From NCBI GenBank assembly GCA_030704615.1, contig CM060731.1, positions 73,078,756 to 73,142,755 on the forward strand: DNA of 64,000 nt, read 5' to 3'. Positions within the stretch are counted from its first letter, which is position 1. Every line of letters starts with the position of its first letter. The DNA comes from Takakia lepidozioides. Lineage: Eukaryota > Streptophyta > Takakiopsida > Takakiales > Takakiaceae. Made by a program: the position numbers and the translations under genes. This document shows positions 12,712 to 26,100 of this stretch, piece by piece. Below the pieces are notes generated by a model. That model saw only the letters and a list, made by a program, of their open reading frames with translations. It made no database searches and was not told where the DNA came from.

Positions 12712-14125
12712 TCTCTGCTGGGTTGTCTTCTCGCTTTCCACTCCACCCGCCGCTCAAACATTCAGCATGCGCATTCGAGACTCAAAACCTCGTTTCCCAG
12801 ACATACTTCACAGTCCACTCTCTTGCAGGTCCTCCTCTTTCAGCTTACCAAGTACTTTAGTACTTTTGAAATTGAATTGGTTGTTTTAAGATGGCAAAGG
12901 CTGGGGGTAGGCAGTGCATAACAAACTTTCGCCCTTGCTACACTCTGCAGCAATGTAGCTGCTCTTATGTTCCCTATTTGTCTATGATGCTTGAAAAGCT
13001 TATCCTCCAGTGTGGTTGATAAGCAGTAAGGTTATAGCTTGCTTGTGCGAGAGCAGGGTACAACCAAGTGGCAATGCCAAATGCAAGTTGATTTGGGGCG
13101 GAGTGATTGTGTTGGGTTTGAGGAAGGGATGGTTGGAATGTTGTGGCCAAGTTAGGTGTTGATAGCTTGTTTTGAGTGAGATGGTGGAGAGTTGAAAATA
13201 GGTGTGATACCTATCTACCTTGATTTTTTGTGAGCATATTCATGATGAGGCCATATTGGGTGAATGGGGTTGATGTGTGACACGGTGGCAGGGCCAGGGT
13301 CCTGGGCTGCTTGGCATGTCCAATAAAGGAGATGTGTACATAGTACCTTGGCAATTTCGACACAAATTTTAATATTTCAAAGATTATTAAAAAAATTAGA
13401 AATTCATTTTATTAAATTAAAGAATTTTGTGAATGATAATAAGCATCTTTTGGAATATTCTATATGTCGAAATGAAATTCTCTAAATAAAATAAATATTC
13501 GACATGATTGTCGATCTTGCCACTGCAAGGTACTACGGTATAGGGTGATTCGGGTTTGTTGGGCCATGCCTCAAGGCAAGGACTTCGCAGTCGCTTGGGT
13601 CTATAAGTACCTTCTGCCCAAAAGTAGCTTGGATCTTAAGACATACATATATATATATATTTGCTCAAAGAAAATTTAGGTTCTGCCAATATGAACTAAG
13701 TTGTGCCAATAGCGCAGTTGGTGGCGCCACAACGCAAGCACCAACAATGTAGGTGGTGTGAACAAGTAGGTTGATTTATCGAAGGACGTGGTCATATGGC
13801 ATTCCTTCGTCTACCAAATGCCCAATAAATCAAAGGTAAAAATATCTAGGCATAACTTTAAAGAATCTAAGAATCTATTAGAAAATATTTGGTGAACAAG
13901 TGGGATGAAGACATAGGCATTTGGTACATCTATGCATACTATGAACCCTCGCTAAATTATCTACAACCTACCTATGTATCCCAATTCATTTGGGGAGTTT
14001 AGTAAAGTCAAAAATCTGGAGACTACGGGAACAACTAATGACGTTGGAGGCTTGGAGAGGAAGGAAGTGGCTCGATTGGACATAGACACTTGTACGCCAA
14101 GGCTAGCATAGAAGTAGGGTGGGCC
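12712..14125. other. Intergenic, AT-rich, no gene seen
   Basis: Includes the promoter side of the small minus-strand gene, an AT-rich stretch around 13370-13500 and a short (AT)n run near 13645-13660. No coding signal recognised. Confidence 0.4.
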
Positions 14126-14640
14126 CTCCTTCTACTTCTAGAGCTTTCCAGAAGCAGGATGAGGGGGTGGGCCCTTCTAGAAGACTCCACCACTGCCGTA
14201 AAAGAGACTATATAGAAGGGGTATACATTTTACAAGGTTTCTTCCGCCTCCCTTTGGTGGCCTCTGCAAACAGGCCCCCTTAGAAAATTAAAATTTGGAA
14301 CCTGAACCATATTACCACAAGAGGCGCTAGCGTACAAGTAGGAGGGTTGATGGGAAGTAGACAGCTGGACGATTTTTTTTATACGGCATCGGATGGGACG
14401 GCGGGCACTGCAAGACATGCGCAGAACACCAGGACACCGCCCTCCTTCTACTTCTAAAGCTTTCCAGAAGCAGCCGGATGAGGCGGTGGCCCCCTTCTAG
14501 AAGGCTCCACCACTGCCTCCAAAAACTATATAAGGAGGGTAAGGGGTATACATTTTATTAGGATTCTCCCACCTCCCTTTGGTGGGCTCTACAAGCAACC
14601 CTTAGAAAATAAAAATTTGGAACCTCAACCATCATCTAAT
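14126..14640 (+). repeat. Two direct copies of an LTR-like ~200-bp repeat
   Basis: Copies at about 14126-14322 and 14442-14640 share, in the same order, TCTACTTCTA-AGCTTTCCAGAAGCA, a CTTCTAGAAG palindrome with CTCCACCACTGCC, a TATA-like ACTATATA, GGGGTATACATTTTA, CCTCCCTTTGGTGG and the ending AAATTTGGAACCT-AACCAT. The TATA box, polyadenylation-like A-rich tail and repetition suggest LTRs or a TRIM-type element. The spacer of about 120 bp has no coding capacity. Confidence 0.6.
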
Positions 14641-14689
14641 TAAAAATCTCTTACCTATGCAACAAATACAACAATATGGTGGCTTTGTG

Positions 14690-15060
14690 GGCCCCTTATT
14701 CATCTTTGCTCCTTCTATTAATTTATTATGTCATGGTTTGTGTTTTTTTTGGGCCCTGCATGCAGAGCCCCCTAGGTACTAGTAAGTGAGTAAGTAGTAA
14801 GTGAGAGGGGAAAAGAGCCCCACTCTCTTTATATACCCTCGTGGGGCGGTGAGACCTTCCAGAACTTCTCCAAACGTATGGCTGCTAGGTCCTACTGCCG
14901 CACCATCCATGTATTAATGTCCTTGGCTAGGCCCTCTCCGAGCCCTCTTCTTAGCCTTAATACAGGCTTTTCCCGTTCCCTGTGGGCCCTAGTTAATTCA
15001 TGGACCAATCTGTAATCCCCACCCTTGCAAACCCTGGCCCCTTATTACAGTCCATCTATG
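14690..15060 (+). repeat. Dispersed LTR-like repeat (partner at 32040-32440)
   Basis: Shares with 32040-32440, in the same orientation, ATGGTTTGTGTTT, a GGGCC-TGC-GCCCCCTA block, AGTAAGTAGTAAG-like reiterations, CTTTATATACCCTC (TATA-like), a hairpin-forming CTCGTGGGG/CCTTCTAGAAGG region and a distal part with TGGACCA and GCAAACC-TGG. Probably a solo LTR. Confidence 0.5.
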
Positions 15061-15949
15061 ATACCACAAACACAAATGAACAACCAGTATGGTTGATTTG
15101 TCCCAGGTTGTGGGGGTTGTGGACGATGGTTGGTACCTAGTTGATTACATGAGCATTTGGTATTCCATATGTGTGTATTGGAGATCACCACATCCATGCC
15201 AGTTTGACTTGGTTTGTGGCCCTGTCGGTCTGTGGCCCTTTCGGTCTGTGGACCCACTTGGCACAGTGACAACAAGGAATAATAGACCTGTGGGCCATAC
15301 ACTAGTCTGCCAATGATTATCGTGTCGAAGACGGCTAGCAGATCCATGCAGTTTTAATGTAACAGTTAGGAAGATTTGAAATGCAAGGATAGGGTTCCAT
15401 GCGGATGAAGCAATCCAGATGGCCGTGTGAATGCAAGGGTGGGAGTTCCCCTCTGCGTGCGGCTCTTGTCTGTTGTGCCTTCCTTCACATCTGTCCCCGC
15501 ATCTTCCCTCGAGGGTCATCGAATTCGTTGCGCATCATCGCCTCTGTGAGTTTTGATGCTGTCGTGGATTGGGTTGTGAGGAAAATTGCAAATGTTTTGT
15601 GTTGAGGATGAAGTTGTTGCCCATCTCATCTTATAGGGATCGTGTCGATTTGTGATGCGACATCTCTCCGTCGGGTTTCAGCTTGTCTGTTTGTGGTGAA
15701 TGACGATAGTGTACTCGTGGGCTAATTTAAATGTCGGGTTTCGCTATTCTTCCCTCAATTGTCTGGCGTTGCCGCAGTGTAGAGCTTGTTCCATGATGTC
15801 AATTCTACTAATTGCTAAGTTAGCGTCGTTTTGGCGTTTGCAGCATTACGGCCGGCAATTTTGAGGACAGAGAAGAGGCTTCTATAAATCGTGTGGAATT
15901 CTTCCGCTTTAACCAATCAAAGAAGGTGAAGCTATTGAATTGTGCGACT

Positions 15950-18900
15950 ATGGACTCCCGAGAAGGTGAGAATTGGGAGGCTCTCTATCTCTTTGTTAAT
16001 TTAAGCGATTAATTGTCGAATTGGTGTCAGTGCAGAGACTGTGGGTGACAGGTGTAGGACGTGGTTTTGGAAGTGCTTGTTGTTTCTGTCCTCTCCGAGT
16101 CTCTCTCTAGTGACTTTGACAGATCCTGGGAGGAGAGGTGCTTGCAATCTCGAGTTCGTATATTTGTGGGTAGAGATTCAGCCGTTTGACCCGGCCCAGA
16201 AAGTCTCTGTTTTTTGTCTCTATGCACATGTCTCTGTAAGCTTTAGTTGGCAAAACTGGAGGTTTGACTTGAATCAGTCTCTTGCTGTGGAGATTACAGT
16301 GTTCTGTTCAATTGTCGTTGGACTGGATTTTAATCTTTTGATGATATGCTCACCAAGTTGTTTTTTGCACACAGCCTGTCACAATTGACACTGGCTTCAT
16401 TCAAAGTACTCATACCTTCACAAGTGAAATGGTAGAAACTGTGAAAACATTGTAGTTTGAGTTGGTTTTCAACAGTGAGATTTGCATGGCTGATATCACT
16501 AATGTCTTTGTCTCCTGGTTCAATCTGCATATAGGTTGATGTGTCTTGCACCCTGCTCACCTTTCTGTTTCTTTCCCTGCTCTACTTTACTTACTTTCTC
16601 TTCTCCACCATGCCATGTGTTTGTCAATGTCTCATAATGGATTTCCCTTAATCCATACAGTTATCTCTTGATTGGTGTGGTAGGATCAAGCGGAATAGAT
16701 CCCCGTTCCCTTCTTTTCTTAATGTAATTTGTGAGCTAAGAGATGGTAAATCTGATGGTGTTACTATCTGTGAGTTCATATGTGACTGCGAACATGCTTC
16801 TGCAACTGAAAGTGTTGCATGTGGTCAGCACCAGAGTTGATTCCAATAGACTCTTCAGAGATCGCTGTCTAATTTGCTGTTTCCAACAAGCATAGAAGCT
16901 GGTTCAGTACTGAGTGCTTAGGACCGATTACAGAGATCAATGGAGAACCTGCCATCTTAGGAATCTCTGAGGAGAGTCAAGCATAGTGACACAGTTGTCT
17001 CTGAGGAGATTTACGCAACGATCAATCGATATGGATTTCTCAAGAAAGATCATGACTACTTTTGGTATTCCTTAAGGGGGTTACCACCTGTGAGTTCCTT
17101 GGCATAAAGCTGGGGAAGTTCACAAAACTCGAGTTTCCAAGTTGATGACTGAATGAATCTGGAGAATTTTATCCCGCAATAACCGAACTGAAGGTACAGA
17201 ACTAAGTGCCTCATGAAAGTGGTCACTGGGCCTGGCAGTATTGGGTTGCTAGTACTAGAGAGAGGGAGAGGACTCCAGCCAAAGCCAGCGTAACTAAGAG
17301 CCACTTCACCTTGCGGCTACTGCCCCCTTTTGGTAGTGGGGCCCTATTTGCCAGTACTATTGTGGTTTTCGAACAACATGGCTTTGTCAAACACAAAATT
17401 CTTCTTCTTCTGCACACAACCCCTTTCCCCCCAACACACAAAGCAATATAGCTGGGTTCAAGTGTAGTGCCCGTGGGTCTCTTCCTGAGAGTGTGTGTGA
17501 GGGAGAGATGCAGTCTAGTGGTTAGGGCATGTGACCACACTGTAGGTGGTCATATCATGTTGCTGGATACCTGGGTCCATAGCAGAAGAAATATAGCACA
17601 AAGCCCTGAAGCACATAAAGTGGTGGGTGGGTTATATGGGTCGACTCAGTCTATGGGGTTTGCCATGTCAGCCTTGTCCTTTACCATGCTTTTGTATATG
17701 GAATATTATGCGACACCATGCTCTGAGTGCCCTTCCCTTGGCCTACCCTATGGCAACTCAATTTGAGTTCTGGACACATTTCTTTGACATCCTCACCAAA
17801 GACTTTGCTGCAGGACTCACGAATCCAAGGAGACTTTGGTAGCCCGAGCAGACAAGCTCTGCTATGTGGATGCCTTACTGCTCGTTACTCCCCACATCTT
17901 TGGTTCCTAAATGGATGACTACTAATGTTGCCCTAACCGGGAATTTCCTATGTGTTATGTCCAGGGCAACTGTACGACCATCAAGGTGATTGCAACCTTT
18001 CCGATCCTGTGGAAATCAGTAATGTGGTGGCTTTTGGATTGGATGAGATGAAGGGAAGAGGGCTCCAACGGGAGGGCTCAGGTCTATCACAGTTCTTCTG
18101 GGCTTCAGAGGAAGAAGAGATGGAGTCTGCTCCGCATGACATGAGACAGAAGTGGAAGCGAATGATGCAGAAGTGGAGTACAGTGGTTAGTCCTGTGGAT
18201 GACGATGAAGTAGCTGGTGCTTCAGACAATGTGGAATCCAAGTGGCAGGACATGCCAATGGAAGTGTTGGTGCGCATTCTAGCATTGGTGGATAACCGCA
18301 CTGTAATTGTGGCAAGTGGGGTCTGTATGGGCTGGAAAGAGTCCATCCGAATGGGCATAGTGGAGCTTTCTCTTTCATGGTAAGCTGACTTGCGTTTTGG
18401 TCTAAGAGTTATGTCTTGTAATAAAAGAGAAAAAGAAAAACACTTCATAATTCCAAGAGAGGGCGAGAGAGACAAAGAAGAAGAGAAGAAGAGAGCCGCC
18501 AATTATATCCACCAAAGTAAAGGGCCTACGGGACAAAAAAAGTAAAACAACAAGAGAACCAAAAGACTGTCAAAAAACCAGAAAGACACAGAGATTAGAC
18601 TGAGTCAGGGGGATATAAAAACAAGCAGGTGTGGACGAAGTGTGAGCAAATTGGTGCAGTCTGTGGCCCCAAAATTTTCATGCCTCCAGAGCTGCAACCT
18701 GCGACGCTGTTCCCTTTTGAATGACCAAGCAATTGAAGCAGTAGCTGCCAACTGGCATGATCTGAGGGCCCTTGACCTGACCAATGGCACACGCCTGACG
18801 GATCTTTCCTTGTATGCACTAGCAAATGGGTGCCCACATCTGGAGAAGCTGGATCTCAGTGGGTGCGTGCGCATCACTGAGGCAGGGCTCGTTCTTTTTG

Positions 18901-20467
18901 CACAGCATTGCCATCATCTGCGGCACCTCAATCTCTGTGGCTGCAATAATGCGGGCTCAGATGCAGCATTGCTGGTACAGTGCACATGCTATTCCTCTTG
19001 AACTGCAACACTTTTGATGACCCTCTCTCTCTCTTTCCTTTTTCGGTCTCACTCTTTAGAGATCCCCCATCTTTAGCGGAGGCCTTCAGCTTTGAAGATC
19101 CAAAGTGCCTCACGGCTCAGATGTGAGGAAGTTGGACTTCAGGCAACAGTTGATATATCCTCAAGTAGTTCTTGTTTCGTTCTACCCTGTTCCATGGGCC
19201 TTTATGGCCTTCTGTGGATGTTATGAAGTTTGTGTCTTCCCCTCTCTTTCATCCAGTGCATACAAGAATCACTCAAATCTCTAACATGGGTTAAGAAATG
19301 GGTTTCAAACACTCAAAGGTAGGTGGGGTACCCTTCTCCCAGGTCTTGTTGTTTTTGTACCTCAAAATCACTTGTGCTACATATTCCATGAACTTTCTCA
19401 AGAGGGGTGCACAGCACTGAAATCCTCAGCATCTCCCACTCTCAAGGTATTCAGCCCTAAGTTAATGAGGATTATATCTACAGCTTCTGAGATGAGAGTG
19501 GAGGGAGGCAAGTGGTTGCAATTATTGGCCTCCCTGGCCTAAGTCTTCATCTCACAAGAATTTGATCTGTGTGGGTGTCTTGGACTGAGAGCTCTGCTAT
19601 CTGGGGGGCTGTAGGCGCTAGCACAGAATTGCAGTGGGCTACAGTCGCTGAATGTCGGATGGTGTGAAGACATTACGGACATGGGTGTTACTGCTCTGGC
19701 GCTCGGGTGCCCAGACTTGTGTGTCATCGACCTCTGTGGCTGCATCCTAATCACAGGCCTGTCTCTCTATGCTCAGATTCCAGGACTTGAGATGACTGAT
19801 AGAAAGCGAGGAAACAGATGGGTGAAGGGACAGAGGAGTGGGAAAGAGTGAGAGCTTAATGGAGTCCATTAATGGGAGTCCATTGATTTTTGCAGACAGG
19901 AGCGTGATTGTGCTGGCCAACACTTGCCAACGGCTGCGGGGCCTGGGCCTCCACTGCTGCCGCAACATTACTGACCTGGCTATGTACTCCCTTGCCAAGA
20001 GCAGTAGGTTCCACAACAAGGTGCAAAACTGTTTCAAGCATGAGGGCAGTCACAGCAACAACAATGTGGCAAGGGACCATCACTCGGGCAATGCAGGGCA
20101 CTTCATATCTTCTTGCAGCACTTTCAGTCGCAGCAGCACGGATAGTTGTAGCAGCAGCAATGGAAGTTATCTTCCTGCCTTCTCAAAGGGGGCATTTGAA
20201 GTCCTCCAGGGGGACCCAAAGGGCTATGGCCTGGTATCGCTAAATCTTAGTGGGTGTACAGCCTTGTCGGCCCTGGCTGTTCAGGCAGTGTGCGATGCAT
20301 TTCCAGAGTTGCACACTTGTCCTGAGCGGCCCTCATTAGTTATAAGTGGGTGCCTTAATCTCACCTCGGTGCACTGCATTTGTGTGGTTGAGGCCCGTCG
20401 TGATCGGGCAAGTCGTGCTGCTTTTAAGGCCATGCAGTCATTTAACCCCAAAAATCGCCCGTTGTGA
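15950..20467 (+). CDS. SKP2A: F-box/LRR protein, SKP2A/SKP2B-like
   Basis: Substrate receptor of an SCF ubiquitin ligase; the plant SKP2A/B proteins target cell-cycle regulators and SKP2A has been linked to auxin binding. Five exons: 15950-15965, 17965-18379, 18629-18974, 19615-19756, 19896-20467; the sum is 1491 nt, exactly 496 codons plus stop. The F-box lies near residues 100-145 (MPMEVLVRILALVDNRTV, then GVCMGW), followed by leucine-rich repeats with C-G-C ends (LDLSGCVRITEAGL, LNLCGCNN, LNVGWCEDITDMGV, LGLHCCRNITD) and the family-typical end NLSGCTALSALAVQAVCDAF and SGCLNLTSVHC. A Ser-rich insertion (about 20090-20170) separates the last repeats. Intron 4 (19757-19895) starts with GC, not GT. 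Intron 1 is about 2 kb and holds no gene. The tiny first exon was chosen because phase and ATG fit; A/B paralogy is not resolved. Confidence 0.87.
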
Positions 20468-21367
20468 AGTGCCTTTGCTCTCCCTCTCTTTCTCCTCTGT
20501 CTCTCTACCTTTCCCCCTCCTAGTTGAGTTGCACAGACTCCTGCTCTCTCCATTGCTTTCTGTCTCCGTTGTCCTCTTGTCAGATAAACATCTTCTGTAT
20601 CTTAACATGTGCATTCATAAGGTCCTACACCAAGGAGCTGCTTCAAGAACCAGTTGCTTTCAGCTCAGAAACTCTTTTCAGCAATACGAAATATCAAGAT
20701 GGAAGACTTGTGGGATGGGGGGTCAGTTAAGGTGTGTTGGACAGTCTGGTAGTTTTATAATCTACATCGACTTCCCATCATACCTCCCTTAATGTTCAGA
20801 TCTTGTGTTGTCTGAAATCTTTCACCATTCAGGAACATCCTACAAGTGCTGTCTATTGCTGAGTTATGTATCCAAAATTTCCTCGTTCCTTTCTGCCTGT
20901 ATCCTTCTCTGTATTGCCATGGCTTGCTCCTCACTCTTGTTTTGTGCTTTGAAGCGACCAGCTCCTCTTCTCCCCTCTCTCTCACTTGCCATCTCTTCTC
21001 CACACTATCTACACCCATGCCCACACAGCTACTGCAAGCAAGGTCAATTGAGAAAACAGAGTCACTAACTTATAACAGAGCAGAGGCCCAGGAGCCAGGG
21101 ATTGCAAACTCCATCCCAACACACCCACTATTTCATCCGTGGAACACACGTCATCCACCCATGGACGAGAAGACGTACATCATCCATCTATTTTATTGTT
21201 CAATCCCGCGATTATCATCTATTTTGTTGTCATAATTCATCCACATCACAACCACCGAACCCATCATCCGTCAGAGGTTGCCCTAATTCATCCAAGGGCA
21301 GAGTTGAGCAAAGGTGGTGTGAAGGAGAGGGTGGAGTTGTGAGGGTGGAGCTTGGTGGGCGAGAGCG
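20468..21367. other. Spacer between the F-box gene and HYPK
   Basis: 3' UTR of the F-box gene, then pyrimidine-rich sequence and the promoter/5' UTR of HYPK. No further gene recognised. Confidence 0.4.
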
Positions 21368-21700
21368 ATGGCGGACGAAGGGCCGGAGGCGGGGAGGCCC
21401 CTGGACTCCAAGGACTTGCAGCAGCAGAGCAAGGCGCTGGACTCGTTGACGGATCATGTGGAAGATCGACAGCTGGACTCTACGCGCGTGCAGCAGGCTA
21501 TGGCCTCCATCGCTGCAACGGCGGACGCGGATCGCAATGCTCAGCGGTTGAGGGAGAAGGAGCTAGCTGCGGTGAAGATCAACCCAGAAGATGTAGACGT
21601 GATTGCCAATGAACTGGAGCTGGACAGGAAAGTGGCAGAGAGAACGCTGAGGGAGCATAAGGGAAATGCGATCGCTGCCATTCGTTCCTTCCTTCAATGA
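21368..21700 (+). CDS. HYPK: HYPK, NatA-associated UBA-like protein
   Basis: Intronless 110-residue frame. The C-terminal half INPEDVDVIANELELDR and KVAERTLREHKGNAIAAIRSFL is the UBA-like helical domain of huntingtin-interacting protein K, which binds the NatA N-terminal acetyltransferase (NAA15/NAA10) at the ribosome and acts as a chaperone-like regulator of it. The preceding RLREKELAAVK helix is the segment that contacts NatA in known structures. The N-terminus is acidic and Gln-rich, length as usual for plant HYPK. The ATG is the first one in frame. Confidence 0.92.
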   Translation: MADEGPEAGRPLDSKDLQQQSKALDSLTDHVEDRQLDSTRVQQAMASIAATADADRNAQRLREKELAAVKINPEDVDVIANELELDRKVAERTLREHKGNAIAAIRSFLQ

Positions 21701-23178
21701 CTCCTTCGTTGCGGGCCTTGTTTCATGCAATCCCTCACTTTTGGTGGGAAACCGGCTCATTTGTTTGGACCTAATTACTGTGCAGGAATGTTCAATTAAT
21801 CGGTGATGAAAGATTGGAACACTTTTTGGGGTACAATCCTTGATGCATGAGGCCGCAGCAACCCGTAGTGTTTTCTCAAGTTTCAGTCTATTCCAGACTA
21901 TATGACACTACCTGCAAGCATCACATGGTACCAGCGAAATCTTTTGGCAGTGAGCCCTGCTATGGGTCAATAGACCGTGGTGCATACTGCATACCAGGTC
22001 TGTTCTTAAGAAATGGCCTGCCTAAAGATCAAAGAGGCTACTTTGTATAGGATTTTTCCCTTGTAATCTCATCTTTGAGAAACTTTGAAACATGGAAAGG
22101 AGCAGTGTCCAAATTCGGCACTTGTCCTCTTTGCAATTGACGAATCATCAGCATCTTTTAAGTTTTACTGTGTGTTCTCCTATCAATGTCCGCAAGGAAG
22201 GATGAGTTAGCTGATTCCTTCGTGTTTCAGTTCAATGGAGAGGTGAAGCGGGACACTGTTTTGTTTACATTTGGTTGTTGGAAGTGGACAGCACTCGTAT
22301 ATTTAATTCCTGGTCAGATGGTGAGTTTGTTTATGCTGCTTTACGCTTGATGCCCTCCCAATGTGGGTGGGCCCATCATTGCATTTGAAGTCTTATGCCA
22401 TGAGCACGCAGCTGAATTGCACAGGATACATCTCTGCACGCTGAACATAACGGTTGCCTGTCGAAGAGCCGAAGATCGGTTTTCGAAAGAAGGTCCTATA
22501 TCCTGTATTCATAAGATCAATCGCTTGTTCAGAGCCATACATTCACCATTTTGTTTTGTTTTGTTTTGGGGAGCACCAGTTTGCATGGTAATCCTCCTCA
22601 CGAAATTGCGAGAGTAGCACTGAAAACTGATCACCAGACAGAAAGAATCATCATAAGATAATTCTGCTTAGATGCTTAATGCTTAATGCTTAGTTAATTC
22701 TGGAGTGCCAAGAGATACGGGAGGAAGCATTAACGACACAGTGCAGACCCAAACGAATGCGGTGACACACACACTCTGTCGAAGTGGATGGGAAAGCGGC
22801 AGAGCGTTTGAACGTGGGGAAGAAGATGATGGAGCTCGCTCCCGCTCCTGCCACTCTGTCTTCCCGCGCTTCTTTAATCTTCATCTATTCCTCTGTCCCG
22901 CCATGGCCTCTCTTCCCTCGTTATTTAAGTATCCCTCTGCTCTGTGCTACAGCTTGTTGTATCCTCGGGAGTGCTTACCCCTTGGTTCGTGTGCATTGTT
23001 CACGTGTTCATTGGTACTTCGTGCCCACCATCGATCCTCACCTTCCTCAGTCTACTTACAGTCTCCGCATTTGCCAAAGTGGGCTGTCGGATTGTCGCCC
23101 GTGTTCTCTCCTCCTCTTCCCCTGTCACGCGGACCCACAAGTAGACAGACACTTTTTTCTGTTAGTAAGCAAACTTCG
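21701..23178. other. Spacer between HYPK and ORC6
   Basis: HYPK 3' UTR and the ORC6 promoter/5' UTR. An open frame from 22705 runs into ORC6 exon 1 but its upstream part is Ser/Pro-rich without family resemblance, so the ATG at 23179 is used for ORC6. Confidence 0.4.
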
Positions 23179-26100
23179 ATGGATATGAAGACATTGCAAA
23201 TTAAGCTGGGAGTGTCGGATGGCGTTAAAGTTGTCCGCAAGGCCCAAGAGATCCTGCGCCTGAGCAATATGCACTTCAATTCGTCGTCTTTTGGTGTGGT
23301 AAGTGTCTCTTCCAGTTCTCTCTCCGATCCCGTTCTCGATCTGCCCTCTTGTTCGACATCTGGATTGACCCTTGTTTCCTATCCATCTCCAATGGCAGTT
23401 GTTGGGGAAGAAGAAATGACAGATCAAAATTAGCTTTCATTGAGTACAAGTCCTGTGAATTCAGTGGTTTGGCTAAAATTTAACATGTTGGTCCCTTCTT
23501 GCAAGGATAGTTTTTGAGTTCTGTGATCAGGTGTCCTGACTGTTGTCTGAGCTGTCCAAAAATTATGTCAAATATTTCTGCTGCACCCAAGATTTGTGTC
23601 ATTGGACTAACATTATATTTCACGTACGGACGACATTGAAATAACTGATAGTAATTTTCCGAGGGCATTATAATGGCAGGATCGTGCACTCCACTAGCAA
23701 ACACATCATGCTGAAGAGGTTGTTTTTTTATTGTGTCTTGCAGGGTGAAGTTTGCAAGTCAGTACTCTGCTTTGAAGTCTCCTGTGCAGAGTATGCTCCT
23801 GACTATTCTGTTCAACTCGAACATTGCTTCTTTGCCAATCTTATCTTAGAGTTTCTTTCCAGACAGGTCAAATTCGGAAGTATAGCCCAACTACTCTCAA
23901 TACAAGCAACCTAGTGGCATTTGCATCAGCATATAGTAGCATTCTCAAAAAAGAGGAGTACTTGGGGTCTAGGTTGGGCAATATCTTGATCTTGATGCTG
24001 GCTGAGTCAGGGGTTTCTTAATCATGATGTGATGTTGGAAATGGCAGGTTACAAGTCCCTTTTGATCGTCAAAAGGGGGTTCGTGTCAGTGGAATGTCTG
24101 AGAAAGCTTATGTCAGATCCTTGACTGCCATGCAAAATGTGCTGGGGCTTAGGTATGATCTCCTTGCTGTTGAGATGAGAGTAGAGGTTTTGTTAGGACA
24201 CAAGGGAAAGACATGCTCACAATGTAGTTACTACAAGTTTGTTTCAAGATTGTAATGGGTGTATTAAGCCCCAGTAAATGACAGCAAGGACACTAAGCTT
24301 TCAATTGGAGGCTTCTGGAAACTCAATGAAGTATTTCACTGTGGGTGTGCAGGCCGAAAATAGATGTGAGGGAGCTGGCCGTGCAATTTGGATGCGTCCG
24401 GCTGATAAATGTTGTCAACAGAACCTTGACAATGTAAGTTCGTCTGTCCACAGAACAAATTTTCCCATGTTGAGCCTTGACCATTTACTATTGTGGATCT
24501 TAGAAGCTATCCCCCAAAGAAGAATTGGGGAAGGCATAGTCATTGAAGATGTTCTGATGCGCATCCATAGGTTCATCACCCGAGACATCAATATCCATCT
24601 TTGACTAGCTTCCATCGCTGGAAACAGGTACAAGCAACGGTTTGTAGCAGCGCTGCCAGAATCACGGCGAACTAGTGCAGACTTCAGCCGCCCAGTGTTT
24701 ACAGCTGCTGCTTTTTATCTGTGTGCTAGGAAAAACAAGGTCTGATCTTTTACCAGCCTCACCTCTTCTTTGTCAGGAATACAATTTCACCATTCAATTC
24801 TGCCTAGTTGTTAGCTGCCACTGATGGTGACTGCATGTGAACCAGATACAACTTCCCATGTCCAGTTTCTCTTCTGTTCTGTTTTCTCCCATGAGCTCAA
24901 AAGCTTCCCCTGGACATCATGAAGTTCCGTTCCTTTCCTTTCCTGTCCTTTCACTCCTTGTTTCCGAGTGCAGAGTAGTCAGTTGAAAATGACATCATAC
25001 ATTCGAGTATGGATGTTTCTAACAAGGATTGTGGGTGCAGTTAAAGGTGGACAAGCTGAAGCTATTGGAGATATGTGGCACATCTGATTCTGAATTTGGA
25101 AATGTAGGCCATTGAATTTCTCTCCTTTCCCATATATGCCACCTACATATTTTTCTAATGTGGCTGCTACTATCAGTTTTTGCTTTGCTTACTGACACTG
25201 GGTCCAATGTACTTGAGGAATCTAAATCACATTGATTTTAATTTTAGTTGTGGTGTGTGTTTATGCTTGCATGTTGTGGTGGCTTCTCCCTCACTGGGAT
25301 TTTTCTGGCAGATAGCAACGTCAATGGTTGATCTGTGCTTTGACATCGTTGGGATTGAGAAGGAAAAAAGGGATCCCAAACCAATCAAAGGAAAACGAGG
25401 TATACCTTGATTCTCAAAGCTTTTTTCACCCAAGTGGGTGCTTTATCTATTTTTGTATTGCTCGATGTAACATCTTAAAATTAAAAGATGGTCTGAAGTG
25501 AAAACTTCTTGTAACCATGTTTTGTTTGTGAGATGGATTATCTTGCCCAGGGTTGGCAGAGATCTCAGTAGAAGGCTGTACCACCCACATAGTACAGTTG
25601 TATGTGTCATGGTTTTTGGGGATTGCTTTAATTACCTTGGTTTTCTACATTAGACGACCTCCTACGCATGTGGCATTTTCATCTACAGTACACTTACTAT
25701 TGAGGTGGGCTGGCCAGAGCTGCTAGATGTGATTCCGGGCAAGAGAAGATGTGATGATGTTGACACCTCTGACAGTGATGATGACGATGGGTTCGAGGTC
25801 AGTTTTGTCTTGCCTACCAGCAAGTATGTCCTAGAATTAGGATATGGATGTATGAGCACACAGATAGCTGTACATGAATAGAAGAGTAGATTCATGACAA
25901 GACAGGCATTGCTTATTTGTAGTGTGACCTTTTCTGTCAATCAGCTTGTTCTCCCTGAAGTCTGGATTATCACTGCTGATCTGCAAGCAGGTTCCTGGCC
26001 TCAAGAGATCACAGAAGGCAAGTAGCAATAAAGCCTACAACGAATGGAAGGCCTCATTCATTTCTGCTCGGAAGACATTAAAGATGGCAACTTCAGGTTA

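Noticed and set aside
17467-17842. Overlapping plus-strand frames in intron 1 of the F-box gene
   Set aside because: Short, overlapping in different frames, no domain pattern; the F-box exons fit without them.
20755-21235. Frames between the F-box gene and HYPK on both strands
   Set aside because: Pyrimidine-rich untranslated or promoter sequence; translations are low complexity.
22705-23178. N-terminal extension of ORC6 exon 1
   Set aside because: The upstream codons are Ser/Pro-rich without similarity, and the ATG at 23179 starts exactly where the ORC6 family begins.
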